Part shown: positions 27,559-36,942 of the stretch, in pieces
Numbering within the stretch: the stretch's first letter is position 1
Layout: each line of letters begins with the position of its first letter
Program-made: the position numbers and the translations under genes
Assembly (NCBI GenBank): GCA_017623675.1
Contig: JAGAOO010000075.1
Coordinates: 1-64,000, forward strand
Source of the DNA: Lachnospiraceae bacterium
GTDB lineage: Bacteria > Bacillota > Clostridia > Lachnospirales > Lachnospiraceae
Direction: 5' to 3'
Length of the DNA stretch: 64,000 nucleotides
The notes under the pieces: model-generated
Database searches by the model: none
Seen by the model: the letters and a program-made list of their open reading frames with translations, nothing else
Told to the model about the DNA's origin: nothing

Positions 27559-28356
27559 TTACGCACTTTTCATCTTTTGATCCAAACGAATTTTATCTGC
27601 AATCAATGCTATAAATTCCGAATTGGTCGGTTTTCCCTTACCGGCATGGATGGTATATCCAAATAATTCATCTATGGTATCCATATGTCCTCTGCCCCAT
27701 GCTACTTCAATGGCATGCCGAATGGCACGTTCCACCCTGCTTGGTGTAGTTCCATACATATTAGCAATTTCCGGATACAACTGCTTTGTTATGGAATTTA
27801 ATATATCCATATCTGCAACTGACATAAGAATCGCCGTTCTCAGATACTGATAACCTTTAATATGTGCCGGCACCCCAATTTCATGAATAATGTCTGTCAC
27901 CACAAGCTCCAGCTTGTCCTCCGGCGGTGCAACCGTAATCGCTGCACTTTGTACACCGCTCCAACGAACAGACTTTCGATTTCCATTTAGCATCTGAAGG
28001 GCATTTTTTAAATCAGTCTGTGAAAACTTCGCTCCCACGCCTACAACATTCTGACTTTCTGCTGCCATCTGGAACATAAATTCCTGCCCCTTCATCATGC
28101 CAATAATATACTTTGGTCGCCCCTCTTTTCCTGCCTGATACTCCACCTGCTCCATAATTCCTACTCCGTCCAAATGTGGCATTATCAAGTCCAAAACAAC
28201 TACCTCCGGTTTTCGTTCCCGTATCATAGTAACTGCTTCCTGTCCATCCTGTGCTGTGCCTACCACTCGAACCCGATCCTCTTCTGCCAGAAACTGGTTT
28301 ATCCTCTGTAAAGCTCGCTTGTCGTGATTCACAATTGCAACTTTTATGTCGTTCAT
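27559..28356 (-). CDS. Spo0A-family regulator with degenerate receiver
   Basis: A 265-aa protein directly after spoIVB, the position of spo0A in Firmicutes. Its DNA-binding domain is canonical ([50 protein letters not shown]). The receiver keeps Asp56 in [11 protein letters not shown] but the switch Thr of the usual LTAFGQE is replaced (GMMKGQE) and the Lys-Pro of LKPF is lost (GAKFSQ). It may act without normal phosphorylation, or compete with the intact copy. The frame is open to 28563, but the ATG at 28356 has a perfect AGGAGG. Confidence 0.87.
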   Translation of the reverse strand: MNDIKVAIVNHDKRALQRINQFLAEEDRVRVVGTAQDGQEAVTMIRERKPEVVVLDLIMPHLDGVGIMEQVEYQAGKEGRPKYIIGMMKGQEFMFQMAAESQNVVGVGAKFSQTDLKNALQMLNGNRKSVRWSGVQSAAITVAPPEDKLELVVTDIIHEIGVPAHIKGYQYLRTAILMSVADMDILNSITKQLYPEIANMYGTTPSRVERAIRHAIEVAWGRGHMDTIDELFGYTIHAGKGKPTNSEFIALIADKIRLDQKMKSA

Positions 28357-28591
28357 GGCTCGCCTCCTGTACTTTTTGCTCCCAATTTGTTGTTCCTTTG
28401 CAATTATAGTTGAAATAAAAAACAGTGAAAAGGGGGTATCCTTCGCAATTATTGACAGTATATCTTTATTCCGTCGATGGTTCGTATAATTCATAATAAT
28501 TTCGATTCTAATTCTGTTGCTTTTTGTTGAAGCACCGAGTGTTATGGTCGAGTTTTTTGTCATTGGAGCAGGATTTTACACCTCCCCATTC
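28357..28591 (-). promoter_or_regulatory. Upstream region of the spo0A pair
   Basis: About 235 bases without a gene. It should hold the spo0A promoter(s), but I see no unambiguous sigma-A or sigma-H pair. The plus strand has TTTTGTTGAA at 28522-28531, one mismatch from the 0A box TTTTGTCRAA, which would fit autoregulation. An open frame continues through here from the gene but lacks a ribosome binding site. Confidence 0.3.
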
Positions 28592-28718
28592 GCCATGCAC
28601 ACTTCGAAAAAGCTTCGCTTTTCCTCAGTGTTCGGCTTTCGCCGTATAGTCCACTCGTAAAAATGAGGCTCCTACAAGCAAGCTTGTATCGCCTCATTTT
28701 ACTCCTGTCCTGCATGGC
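28592..28718. repeat. Dispersed structured element, copy B
   Basis: Outer arms GCCATGC (28592-28598) and GCATGGC (28712-28718). Internal stems are ACACT/AGTGT (28599 and 28627), CGGC/GCCG (28633 and 28641) and AAAATGAGGC/GCCTCATTTT (28660 and 28691). It is in the same orientation as copy A and begins 1 base after the spoIVB stop, so the last stem could act as its terminator. Confidence 0.68.
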
Positions 28719-29942
28719 TCATTGCCCCAACATCTTTTCAATGAAGATTCCATATCCTTTTGTTGCATCGTTTACAAATACATGCGTCACAGCACCTACA
28801 ACCTTTCCGTTTTGAAGAATCGGACTGCCACTCATCCCCTGTATGATTCCACCGGTCAATTCCAACAGTTCCGGGTCTGTTACCTGAATTTCGAATCCTT
28901 TTGTTGTATGTGCATCTCCCAAATGTATATCCGTTATCTGAATTTCATAATCCTTCATTTCTCCTGAAATATTGGAACGAATATATGCGGTTCCTAATTC
29001 TACCTCCTGCTTCAATGCAATTGGTACAGCGGTTCGATCCACTTCATCCGGTAAGGCATCCAGATACTCTACCCTGCCGACAATTCCGCATTCTGTATTT
29101 TTTTCAATTGTTCCTAAATATCCGTTTTCTGAATAATCAATGATTCCTGCAACAGAACCCGGACTTCCACTGGTTCCCTTTGTAATTCCCAAGATAGAAG
29201 CTGCCCTTAATTCTCCATCCTCTAATTCAACCAGCTTTCCTGTATCCACATCATTCACTCCATGTCCTAATGCACCAAACCGGTCTTCTGTTACATAGGT
29301 TAAGGTTCCGATTCCCTGCATATCATCCCGTACCCAGATTCCTGCCTTATAATCCCCATCCATCGCAAGGACCGGCGTCACCCGGACTTCTATTGCCTGA
29401 TTATTTCGATTGACCGTTAATATCACATCATTTCCTTGAGACTCTTGAATACTTTCTATCAACTGCTCCTTTTCTGTTACATAGATTCCGTTTATCGCCT
29501 GAATATAATCACCGGATTGCAATACGGTTCCTGCCGGAGACTGTTCTACCCCATTGGCATCTGTAATGACACCGGTATCAATGACCATAATTCCCTCTGT
29601 TTCCATGTATATTCCTACCGGACAACCACAAGGAATCACATATGCTTCTTCAATCGCTTCTACCTGTACCGTTTTCAGTGGTATCACTCCAAACAGACGT
29701 ACCTCCATTTCATAAGAACCCGTATTCCAGGCAGTCATTGTAAATGGTTGTTGTAAATTCCATTGCTGATTTGATTCCTCAACCGTTGCACTGGCAGGAA
29801 TGGAAAAATCAAAATCTTCCTGATTCCCTGCAATCACTTGAATTTCATTCGGAATACAGGTTTTGTAATATTCCAGCCAACCCCAGCCGGCAAGAAAAAG
29901 CGTACTGAAAAACATCATATATAAGCAAAACTTACGTTTCAT
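28719..29942 (-). CDS. spoIVB: SpoIVB peptidase
   Basis: A 407-aa serine peptidase (family S55) made in the forespore that signals across the intermembrane space to activate pro-sigma-K processing. It has an N-terminal membrane anchor (about 4-22), a PDZ domain (about 100-190) and the peptidase domain with GHGVND (catalytic His) and GMSGSPIL (catalytic Ser). The ATG at 29942 has AAAGGAG upstream and places the anchor at the N-terminus; the frame extends 10 codons further but without support. recN lies just upstream, as in Bacillus. Confidence 0.95.
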   Translation of the reverse strand: MKRKFCLYMMFFSTLFLAGWGWLEYYKTCIPNEIQVIAGNQEDFDFSIPASATVEESNQQWNLQQPFTMTAWNTGSYEMEVRLFGVIPLKTVQVEAIEEAYVIPCGCPVGIYMETEGIMVIDTGVITDANGVEQSPAGTVLQSGDYIQAINGIYVTEKEQLIESIQESQGNDVILTVNRNNQAIEVRVTPVLAMDGDYKAGIWVRDDMQGIGTLTYVTEDRFGALGHGVNDVDTGKLVELEDGELRAASILGITKGTSGSPGSVAGIIDYSENGYLGTIEKNTECGIVGRVEYLDALPDEVDRTAVPIALKQEVELGTAYIRSNISGEMKDYEIQITDIHLGDAHTTKGFEIQVTDPELLELTGGIIQGMSGSPILQNGKVVGAVTHVFVNDATKGYGIFIEKMLGQ

Positions 29943-29967
29943 AGCCGAATCTCCTTTCAAAAGTAAA

Positions 29968-30001
29968 GACACTAAAAACAGAGTTATCTGTTCTTAGTGT
30001 C
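29968..30001 (-). terminator. recN terminator
   Basis: A 15-base inverted repeat (GACACTAAAAACAGA with one mismatch against its partner) around GTTA, followed on the minus strand by a T-rich tail. It separates recN from spoIVB, which overlaps the sporulation stage-specific control expected for spoIVB. Confidence 0.7.
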
Positions 30002-30022
30002 TACGTTTCTACTAAAAATCCC

Positions 30023-31708
30023 TTAGTATATTTTTGTACGCTTTGCCATTTCTTTCATTTCAGCCGCGCTGGATAACACAGTTTCCGTAATTTCCACACC
30101 GCCTAGCATTCTGGCAATTTCTTCCACGGAAGCTTCTTCCTCCAATGGATAAATCTGAGTTACCGTCTTTTCCCCCTGCACCTGCTTCTCAATTTTATAA
30201 TGGGCATCTGCCATAGCTGCGATTTGTGGCAAATGACTGATGCAGATTACCTGATGCTGTCTTCCAAGTGCAGATAATTTTTCTGAAACCTTCTGTGCCG
30301 TTCTTCCACTGATTCCTACATCAATTTCATCAAAGATTAATGTATCAATATCATCCACCTCTGCCAGACAGGATTTCACTGCCAGCATAATTCTGGATAA
30401 TTCACCACCGGAAGCCACTTCCCACAATGGTTTCATTTCTTCTCCCACATTCGTGGAAATGACAAAATAAGCTTCTTCCATTCCATTTCCCGTTGGCTGT
30501 TCCAGTTCTTTGAATCTCATATCAAAACGAACATCCAAAAAGTTTAAATCCATTAATGCATTCGAAATCATTTGAGTTAGTTGTTCTGCCACCTGTTTTC
30601 GTACCTGAGATAATGTTTCGCTATGCAGTTTATACTGTTCTAATGCCTGTGTGCATTCTTTTTGTAACTGCTCCCGGCAGACCTCATAATCTTCATATCT
30701 GGCATATTCCTTTTGTTTTTCCTCCAGATATTCCAGCACCAATGGAATCGTTTTTCCATACTTGGCTTCCAGATTATGTATCTGATCCAATCGGTGTTCC
30801 ACCTGACGAAATTCCTGTTCATCAAAGGTCAATTCTGAAATATAATCCGACAATTCCCGATTAAAATCATTTAACAGACTATCGATTGTACCAAGCTGTT
30901 CCTGTAGGTTCAGCAAGGTATTATCATACTCCGCTGCCTTTGAAATCATTGCAAAGGCATGTCCAATCTGATTCCCGGCACTTTCTGACTGCTCATAACC
31001 GGTACTTTGATAGATATGAGAGACAGACTCCATAATCTTCCGACTATTGGTCATTCTTCGATAACGGACTTCTAATTTTTCCTCTTCCTCCGGCTGTAAG
31101 GCTGCTTCCTCTATTTCCTGAATTTCAAATTTCAGAAAACTTATCTGTCGTTTTCTGGTTTCTTCGTCCATTTGCATAGCGTCTAATTCTTCTTTTCGCT
31201 TTGCATAGACATCATAATCGCCACGTACCAGTTTTTTCATTGTTTCAATTTTATCATGTCCAAATCGGTCTAAAATATTTAAATGATTCGATTTTTTTAA
31301 TAAAGATTGATGCTCCTGTTGGGAATGAATGTCAATTAATATACCCGCAATCTCCTTTAATTTGGAAACTGTTACCATCTCATCATTTACTTTATTTACC
31401 ACACGGTTTGGAAAAATCCGGCGACTGATAATCAAAACATTATCTTCTGATAAAGAAATATCAATTTGTGTCAAGGCTGCCTTGGTTTCCGGTGTATTGA
31501 TTTCAAATAATAATTCCACCAAACCATATTCTGCACCTTCTCGCAGCATTTCTTTTCCGGTTCTTCCACCTAAAGCAATATTGACTGCACCCAGAATAAT
31601 TGATTTTCCTGCACCTGTTTCTCCGGTTAATATATTCAGACCTTCTTCAAAATTCACTTCGATTTCATCAATCAAAGCCATATTTTTTATATGCAGATTC
31701 CGTAACAT
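30023..31708 (-). CDS. recN: DNA repair protein RecN
   Basis: A 561-aa SMC-like ATPase acting early at double-strand breaks. Walker A is GETGAGKSIILGAV near the N-terminus, the middle (about 160-370) is coiled coil, and the C-terminal half carries the signature VASGGELSRIMLAVK and Walker B LIFDEIDVGISG. GGAGG precedes the start. It follows argR, as in Bacillus. Confidence 0.97.
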   Translation of the reverse strand: MLRNLHIKNMALIDEIEVNFEEGLNILTGETGAGKSIILGAVNIALGGRTGKEMLREGAEYGLVELLFEINTPETKAALTQIDISLSEDNVLIISRRIFPNRVVNKVNDEMVTVSKLKEIAGILIDIHSQQEHQSLLKKSNHLNILDRFGHDKIETMKKLVRGDYDVYAKRKEELDAMQMDEETRKRQISFLKFEIQEIEEAALQPEEEEKLEVRYRRMTNSRKIMESVSHIYQSTGYEQSESAGNQIGHAFAMISKAAEYDNTLLNLQEQLGTIDSLLNDFNRELSDYISELTFDEQEFRQVEHRLDQIHNLEAKYGKTIPLVLEYLEEKQKEYARYEDYEVCREQLQKECTQALEQYKLHSETLSQVRKQVAEQLTQMISNALMDLNFLDVRFDMRFKELEQPTGNGMEEAYFVISTNVGEEMKPLWEVASGGELSRIMLAVKSCLAEVDDIDTLIFDEIDVGISGRTAQKVSEKLSALGRQHQVICISHLPQIAAMADAHYKIEKQVQGEKTVTQIYPLEEEASVEEIARMLGGVEITETVLSSAAEMKEMAKRTKIY

Positions 31709-31749
31709 ATCAGTTCCTCCATATATGTATCATTTGCTAACTATGTCTG

Positions 31750-32208
31750 TTACAAGTCACTGTATGCTGTCTTTTCAATATTGGCAATCACCTTTTCTGA
31801 CATATCCTTTGACCTTGCAACTGCAATGATAGTATCATCTCCTGCAATGCATCCCATTAGGCCATTGATATCTAAATTATCCAGTGCGGCAGCTACTGCC
31901 ATTGCCACACCTGATACCGTTTTTATCACAATCAGATTTTCCGAAGTCTCCATAGTTAAAATTCCTGCTGCCAATACCTGTCGATACTTTCTCCAAATAT
32001 CTACATCCTGTGGCTGCTGGATGGCATACTTCGGCTTACCGGAGGCAGTCGTTATCTTCGTCAGCTTTAACTCCCGAATATCTCTGGAAATTGTTGCCTG
32101 TGTATTGGGAAATCCCGCCTGGCTTAGCAATTCCGATAACTCCTCCTGGGTCATAATGTCATATTCTTCAATTAATTCTATAATCTTTGATTGTCTGGCT
32201 GATTTCAT
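31750..32208 (-). CDS. argR: Arginine repressor ArgR/AhrC
   Basis: A 152-aa transcription factor. The N-terminal winged helix-turn-helix has NTQATISRDIRELKL, and the C-terminal domain that forms hexamers and binds arginine has GCIAGDDTIIAVARS. It starts inside the nadK stop codon (ATGA overlap). No arginine biosynthesis genes are present in the window. Confidence 0.96.
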   Translation of the reverse strand: MKSARQSKIIELIEEYDIMTQEELSELLSQAGFPNTQATISRDIRELKLTKITTASGKPKYAIQQPQDVDIWRKYRQVLAAGILTMETSENLIVIKTVSGVAMAVAAALDNLDINGLMGCIAGDDTIIAVARSKDMSEKVIANIEKTAYSDL

Positions 32209-33041
32209 CGATTTGACTCTCCCATTTTACTTCTTAATATCTCATAAAAGCTAGTCTGATAAATCTTAACCAGACGTGTTGGTTTTAGAGCACGTCGTAT
32301 CCGTACTCGGTCCTCCAATTGTAATTCTTCATAGCCTCTTCCATCGAAAGTTGCAAAGGCTTCTTCTTTCTGACTTTTCCTCTTTGGTACAATTTCAACC
32401 TCTATCTCGTCTTCAGCAGAAAAAACCACACTTTTACTGGTCAATGAATGTGGCGAAACCGGTGTAACCAGAATCAGACTGGCATTCGGACTGACTATCG
32501 GTCCGCCGGCAGACAGATTATATGCGGTGGAACCGGTAGGTGTAGCAATAATTACACCGTCTGCCTCATAAACATCCAGCAGTTCACCATTTACATAAAT
32601 TCGAAGACAAATAATACGGGAATAACCGGAACGTGCAATAACAATATCATTCAAAGCCGTTGCAGTTGCCATTTCCTTTCCCTCATGGTAAATGGTTCCA
32701 ATCAAATTCATTCGTTCTTCCACCCGATATTGGTCTTGAAGCAAACATTCCAAAGCTTCCTCCATATTTCGGGGATCAACATCTGCCATAAAACCCATGG
32801 TGCCCAGATTAATGCCTATCATAGGAATTCCTTTCTCTGACAACTTGCTGGAAGCAAGAAGCATCGTTCCGTCACCGCCCAGGACAATGGCACATTCCAC
32901 ACTGCAATCTACCGGAATATTATCTGCATCTGCACAGATTTCTGCACTGGCACCATGCATCTGAAGATAGGACTGAACTTCACCTGCCAATATTAAGTTT
33001 TCATCCTTTGTTGAATTTGCTACGATAATGAATCGTTTCAT
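32205..33041 (-). CDS. nadK: NAD kinase
   Basis: A 278-aa enzyme phosphorylating NAD to NADP. The GGDGTML motif, the NLGTMGFMADV stretch and the TPTGSTAYNLSAGGPIV substrate loop are all present. AAGGA precedes the start. It overlaps argR by 4 bases, indicating coupled translation. Confidence 0.96.
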   Translation of the reverse strand: MKRFIIVANSTKDENLILAGEVQSYLQMHGASAEICADADNIPVDCSVECAIVLGGDGTMLLASSKLSEKGIPMIGINLGTMGFMADVDPRNMEEALECLLQDQYRVEERMNLIGTIYHEGKEMATATALNDIVIARSGYSRIICLRIYVNGELLDVYEADGVIIATPTGSTAYNLSAGGPIVSPNASLILVTPVSPHSLTSKSVVFSAEDEIEVEIVPKRKSQKEEAFATFDGRGYEELQLEDRVRIRRALKPTRLVKIYQTSFYEILRSKMGESNR

Positions 33042-33106
33042 AACGCTATCCTTCCCTCAATTCTGACTGCTTATTTCATACTAGCTTGTTATCTGTCAGT
33101 TTCTTC

Positions 33107-33907
33107 CTATGCCAGTTCCTGATGAGAGGCCTCTACGACTGCCTTTATATCCAATTCTTCCCGGTCACAAACCTGTTCTTTGGTCATATGCAATAAATAT
33201 TCAATGTTTCCTTCCGGTCCTTTGATTGGTGAGAAATCCAAATGAAGTAATTGAAAACCAATAGATTTGGCATATTCCATTACCATTTTAATCACTTCCA
33301 TATGTACGCTCTTGTCACGTACCACACCTTTTTTTCCGACTTTTTCTCTTCCTGCCTCAAACTGTGGTTTAATCAGGCAAACTACTTCACCATCCGGTGT
33401 CATCAATTCCTTTACCGGTCCTAATACCTTTGTCAAAGAAATAAAAGATACATCAATCGAAACAAATGCTGCCGGTTCATCTATATCCTCAGGTGTCACA
33501 TAACGGATGTTCGTTTTTTCCATACATACCACTCTGGAATCATTCCGAAGTTTCCAGTCTAATTGTCCATGTCCTACATCAACAGAATATACCTTTACTG
33601 CTCCGTTTTGCAGCATACAATCCGTAAATCCGCCGGTAGAAGCTCCAACATCCATACATACCTTATCCTGTAACACGACGCCAAACTGTTCCATTGCCTT
33701 TTCCAGCTTTAATCCGCCCCGGCTGACATATTTCAATGTATGTCCCTTCACTTCAATTTTTGATTTTTCAGTATCAAAGGTAGAGCCTGCTTTATCCTCC
33801 CGTTCTCCATTTACAAATACAATTCCGGACATTATAATTGCTTTTGCTTTTTCACGGGAAGTGGCAAAGCCCTGTTCCACCAGCATCACATCTAATCGTT
33901 GCTTCAT
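33107..33907 (-). CDS. tlyA: TlyA-family rRNA 2'-O-methyltransferase
   Basis: A 266-aa protein with an N-terminal S4 RNA-binding domain (RLDVMLVEQGFATSREKAK) and an FtsJ-like methyltransferase domain with the SAM motif CMDVGASTGGFTDCML. TlyA methylates 16S and 23S rRNA in some bacteria; the exact target here is unknown, and the old name hemolysin A is misleading. The ATG at 33907 overlaps the dxs stop (ATGA) and has AGGAGG inside the dxs end. Confidence 0.92.
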   Translation of the reverse strand: MKQRLDVMLVEQGFATSREKAKAIIMSGIVFVNGEREDKAGSTFDTEKSKIEVKGHTLKYVSRGGLKLEKAMEQFGVVLQDKVCMDVGASTGGFTDCMLQNGAVKVYSVDVGHGQLDWKLRNDSRVVCMEKTNIRYVTPEDIDEPAAFVSIDVSFISLTKVLGPVKELMTPDGEVVCLIKPQFEAGREKVGKKGVVRDKSVHMEVIKMVMEYAKSIGFQLLHLDFSPIKGPEGNIEYLLHMTKEQVCDREELDIKAVVEASHQELA

Positions 33908-35781
33908 ATTTCCTCCTGGTTGTCCCAATGCCGGATAATCTTCTCTGCAACACTGGCACCATCAATATTTAATAGCTTTCTCAATTCCTGAATACTGCCA
34001 TGTTCCACAAACTGATCAACAATGGCAACCGGTAAGAATTCAACCTTTGCATTTTTCTCCTTCAGATATGCACCAACTGCCTGTCCATATCCGCCGGAAT
34101 ATACGTTTTCTTCCATCGTACAAATCATTCCATGGCTTTCACATAAAGAATCCAGCAGATTCGTATCAAAAGGCTTGATAAATCTGACATTAACGAGAGT
34201 TGGATTGATACCATGCTCTTTCAGGATTGTACAGGTTTTTTCTGCCTCTTCCAGCATATTACCCACTGCCAGAATTGCAATATCCTTTCCTTCCACGAGC
34301 ACTTCACTCTTACCATGCTCCATTGGTGTCTGAATGTCCTGATAGCCTTCATATGCAGTTCCTCTCGGATAGCGAATTGCAATAGGTCCCTGCCATTCCA
34401 GTGCGAAATCCATTGCTTCCTCTAACTCATATCGGTTCTTTGGTGACACAATCGTCATATTCGGTATTTCCGATAAATAGCTGATGTCGAAAATTCCTTG
34501 ATGTGTAGAACCATCTGCGCCTACCAGACCGGAACGGTCAATTGCAAAAATGACCGGCAAATTCTGAATACAGACATCATGCAGAATCTGGTCATAAGCT
34601 CGTTGTAAAAAAGAGGAATATACTGCCACAACCGGCTTCATTCCTGCTGCTGCCAAGCCTGCCGCAAAAGTAACGGCATGTTGTTCAGCAATTCCCACAT
34701 CAAAGAAACGTTCCGGATACTGCTCTCGAAATCGCTTTAATCCTGTTCCTTCCGCCATTGCTGCCGTAATTGCAACAATTTTCTGGTTTTGATCTGCCAT
34801 ATTCAGTATCTTTCGCGCAAATATATCTGTATAAGCAGGCTTTTCCTTCTTTTCCTTTACTTTGCCTGTCTCCAAATCAAACGGTCCAACGCCATGGAAA
34901 TAACAAGGGTGCTTTTCTGCAAAGCGATACCCCTTTCCTTTGACTGTTTTCACGTGTACCACTACCGGACGTTCCAATTCAATGGCTGATACCAGACTCT
35001 CTACCATCTGTTGGATATTATGTCCATCAATCGGACCAATGTAGGTAATCCCCATATCTTCAAAAAACATTCCGGGAACTAACAAATGCTTAATACTGTC
35101 CTTTGACCGTTTTACGGATACCGCCAAATCATGTCCGGCAAGAGGTATCCGTAAAATAGATTTTTCAACTCCAGCTTTAAAATCATTGTATTTCTGTCCG
35201 GTACGGATTTTATTTAAATAATGTGACATGCCTCCAACATTTTCAGAAATAGACATTTCATTGTCATTTAATACCACTACCATACTGGATTTCAGCCGAG
35301 CCATATTATTTAATGCTTCATATGCCAAACCACCGGATAAAGCCCCATCACCGATTACAGCAACGATAGATTCATCCGTTCCCATGATTTCTTTTGCCTC
35401 CGCATAACCAAGCGCAGCAGAAATAGAAGTAGAACTATGTCCGGTATCAAAACAATCACAAGGACTTTCCATCTGCTTCGGAAAACCACTCATACCACCA
35501 AATTCCCGCAAATGTTCAAATTCCTCTTTCCGTCCGGTTAAAATCTTATGGGTATATGCCTGATGACCCACATCCCAGATTAATTTATCCACCGGAAAAT
35601 CCAGAACCAGATGCAGTGCCATAGTAAGTTCTACTGTTCCCAAATTCGATGCCAGATGTCCACCGGTCTGGCTGACATGCTCTAATATAAAATCCCGTAT
35701 TTCCTGTGCCAAAATCGGATATTCAGTTTTGCTCAACCGCTTAATATCATTCGGTTTATTTATCTTATCTAATACCTTCAT
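33904..35781 (-). CDS. dxs: 1-deoxy-D-xylulose-5-phosphate synthase
   Basis: A 625-aa thiamine diphosphate enzyme, first step of the MEP isoprenoid pathway, joining pyruvate and glyceraldehyde-3-phosphate. The ThDP motif GDGALSGGLAYEALNN, the HQAYTHKILTGR loop and the transketolase-type RSGLVGADGSTHQG are present. It lies between ispA and tlyA; the product feeds the precursors that IspA condenses. AGG precedes the start. Confidence 0.96.
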   Translation of the reverse strand: MKVLDKINKPNDIKRLSKTEYPILAQEIRDFILEHVSQTGGHLASNLGTVELTMALHLVLDFPVDKLIWDVGHQAYTHKILTGRKEEFEHLREFGGMSGFPKQMESPCDCFDTGHSSTSISAALGYAEAKEIMGTDESIVAVIGDGALSGGLAYEALNNMARLKSSMVVVLNDNEMSISENVGGMSHYLNKIRTGQKYNDFKAGVEKSILRIPLAGHDLAVSVKRSKDSIKHLLVPGMFFEDMGITYIGPIDGHNIQQMVESLVSAIELERPVVVHVKTVKGKGYRFAEKHPCYFHGVGPFDLETGKVKEKKEKPAYTDIFARKILNMADQNQKIVAITAAMAEGTGLKRFREQYPERFFDVGIAEQHAVTFAAGLAAAGMKPVVAVYSSFLQRAYDQILHDVCIQNLPVIFAIDRSGLVGADGSTHQGIFDISYLSEIPNMTIVSPKNRYELEEAMDFALEWQGPIAIRYPRGTAYEGYQDIQTPMEHGKSEVLVEGKDIAILAVGNMLEEAEKTCTILKEHGINPTLVNVRFIKPFDTNLLDSLCESHGMICTMEENVYSGGYGQAVGAYLKEKNAKVEFLPVAIVDQFVEHGSIQELRKLLNIDGASVAEKIIRHWDNQEEI

Positions 35782-35790
35782 ATCCTGCCT

Positions 35791-36669
35791 CTATTTTCGA
35801 CGATGTACTAAGGATAAAATCAATTCTCGCAAAAATGGATTTTCCTGTGGAAAACCATCCAGAATCTTTACTGCCTGTTGCGATAGATGCTCTACTTCCG
35901 CCTTCGCATCTGTTATACCATGAATCGTAACATAGGTAACCTTTCCATTTTCTTCATCACTATGCAAAGGTTTACCTAATTCCTCCTCATTTCCTTCTAT
36001 ATCCAGAATATCATCCTGAATCTGAAAGGCTCTTCCCACAATACCTGCCAGCTTCTCGATTTCTTTCACTGCATCCAAAGATGCCCCTGCCAGACAGGCA
36101 CCAATCATCATGGAAGCCTCAATTAACGCTCCGGTTTTATTCTCATAAATATACTCCAAAGCGTCTTCGCTAAGAGGAGTTCCTGTTAATTCCACATCTG
36201 CGGTCTGGCCTCCAATCATTCCATAAATTCCAGGTTTCTGGGTCAATATAGTAAATGCCCGCACGACCGGTTGTACCTCTGTGGTCATGGAAAATGCCTT
36301 TGCCGCTGTTTCATACGCGTAATTCAACAAAGCGTCTCCTGCAAGAATTGCCATTGCTTCTCCGTAAACAATATGAGCAGTCTTTCGACCCCTCCGATAA
36401 TCATCATTATCCAATGCCGGCAAATCATCATGCACCAAAGAATAGGTATGTATCATTTCTATTGCCGCCATAAATGGTTCAATCGTCTCACCCGTCCCAC
36501 CAAACATATAAAATGTTTCCTGCATAAGCATTGGTCTCAGACGTTTGCCACCTGCATTCATGGTATAATTCATTGCCTCCATAACAGTTGCTGCATATCC
36601 TTCTGCCTTGGGCATATATTTATGAATAATTACTTCGATTGCCTGCACTCTTTCATTTAATCTCTCCAT
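35791..36669 (-). CDS. ispA: Farnesyl/geranyl diphosphate synthase
   Basis: A 292-aa polyprenyl synthase. The first Asp-rich motif is DDLPALDND and the second is DDILDIEG, with GGKRLRPML near the N-terminus. It makes C10-C15 diphosphates from IPP and DMAPP. Its start overlaps xseB by 17 bases, with AGGAG before the ATG. Confidence 0.94.
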   Translation of the reverse strand: MERLNERVQAIEVIIHKYMPKAEGYAATVMEAMNYTMNAGGKRLRPMLMQETFYMFGGTGETIEPFMAAIEMIHTYSLVHDDLPALDNDDYRRGRKTAHIVYGEAMAILAGDALLNYAYETAAKAFSMTTEVQPVVRAFTILTQKPGIYGMIGGQTADVELTGTPLSEDALEYIYENKTGALIEASMMIGACLAGASLDAVKEIEKLAGIVGRAFQIQDDILDIEGNEEELGKPLHSDEENGKVTYVTIHGITDAKAEVEHLSQQAVKILDGFPQENPFLRELILSLVHRRK

Positions 36670-36904
36670 CCGGCACCTCTCCTTCTTCTGTAAGAGTTAT
36701 CATCTCTTTTTCAATCTGGTCTAATGTATCCTTACATTGATTCAACAGAGCCATTCCTTTTCGATAATAGTCCATAGATTCTTCTAATGTCACCTTTGGA
36801 TTTTCCATTTGTTCAACAATTTCCGTAAGCTGTACAAAGGCTTCCTCCACCGTCACCTTGGACGTTTCTTGTATTTCTGTTGCTTCCTGCTGATTCTTTT
36901 TCAT
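36653..36904 (-). CDS. xseB: Exodeoxyribonuclease VII small subunit
   Basis: An 83-aa partner of XseA. The core VEEAFVQLTEIVEQMENP and LEESMDYYRKGMALLNQC are the helical family pattern. The C-terminus is acidic. It lies between xseA and ispA with a 17-base overlap into ispA. Confidence 0.94.
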   Translation of the reverse strand: MKKNQQEATEIQETSKVTVEEAFVQLTEIVEQMENPKVTLEESMDYYRKGMALLNQCKDTLDQIEKEMITLTEEGEVPDGEIK

Positions 36905-36942
36905 ATCATAGTCCTCTTTTCCGAAAAATGCTCGCTACCTAT

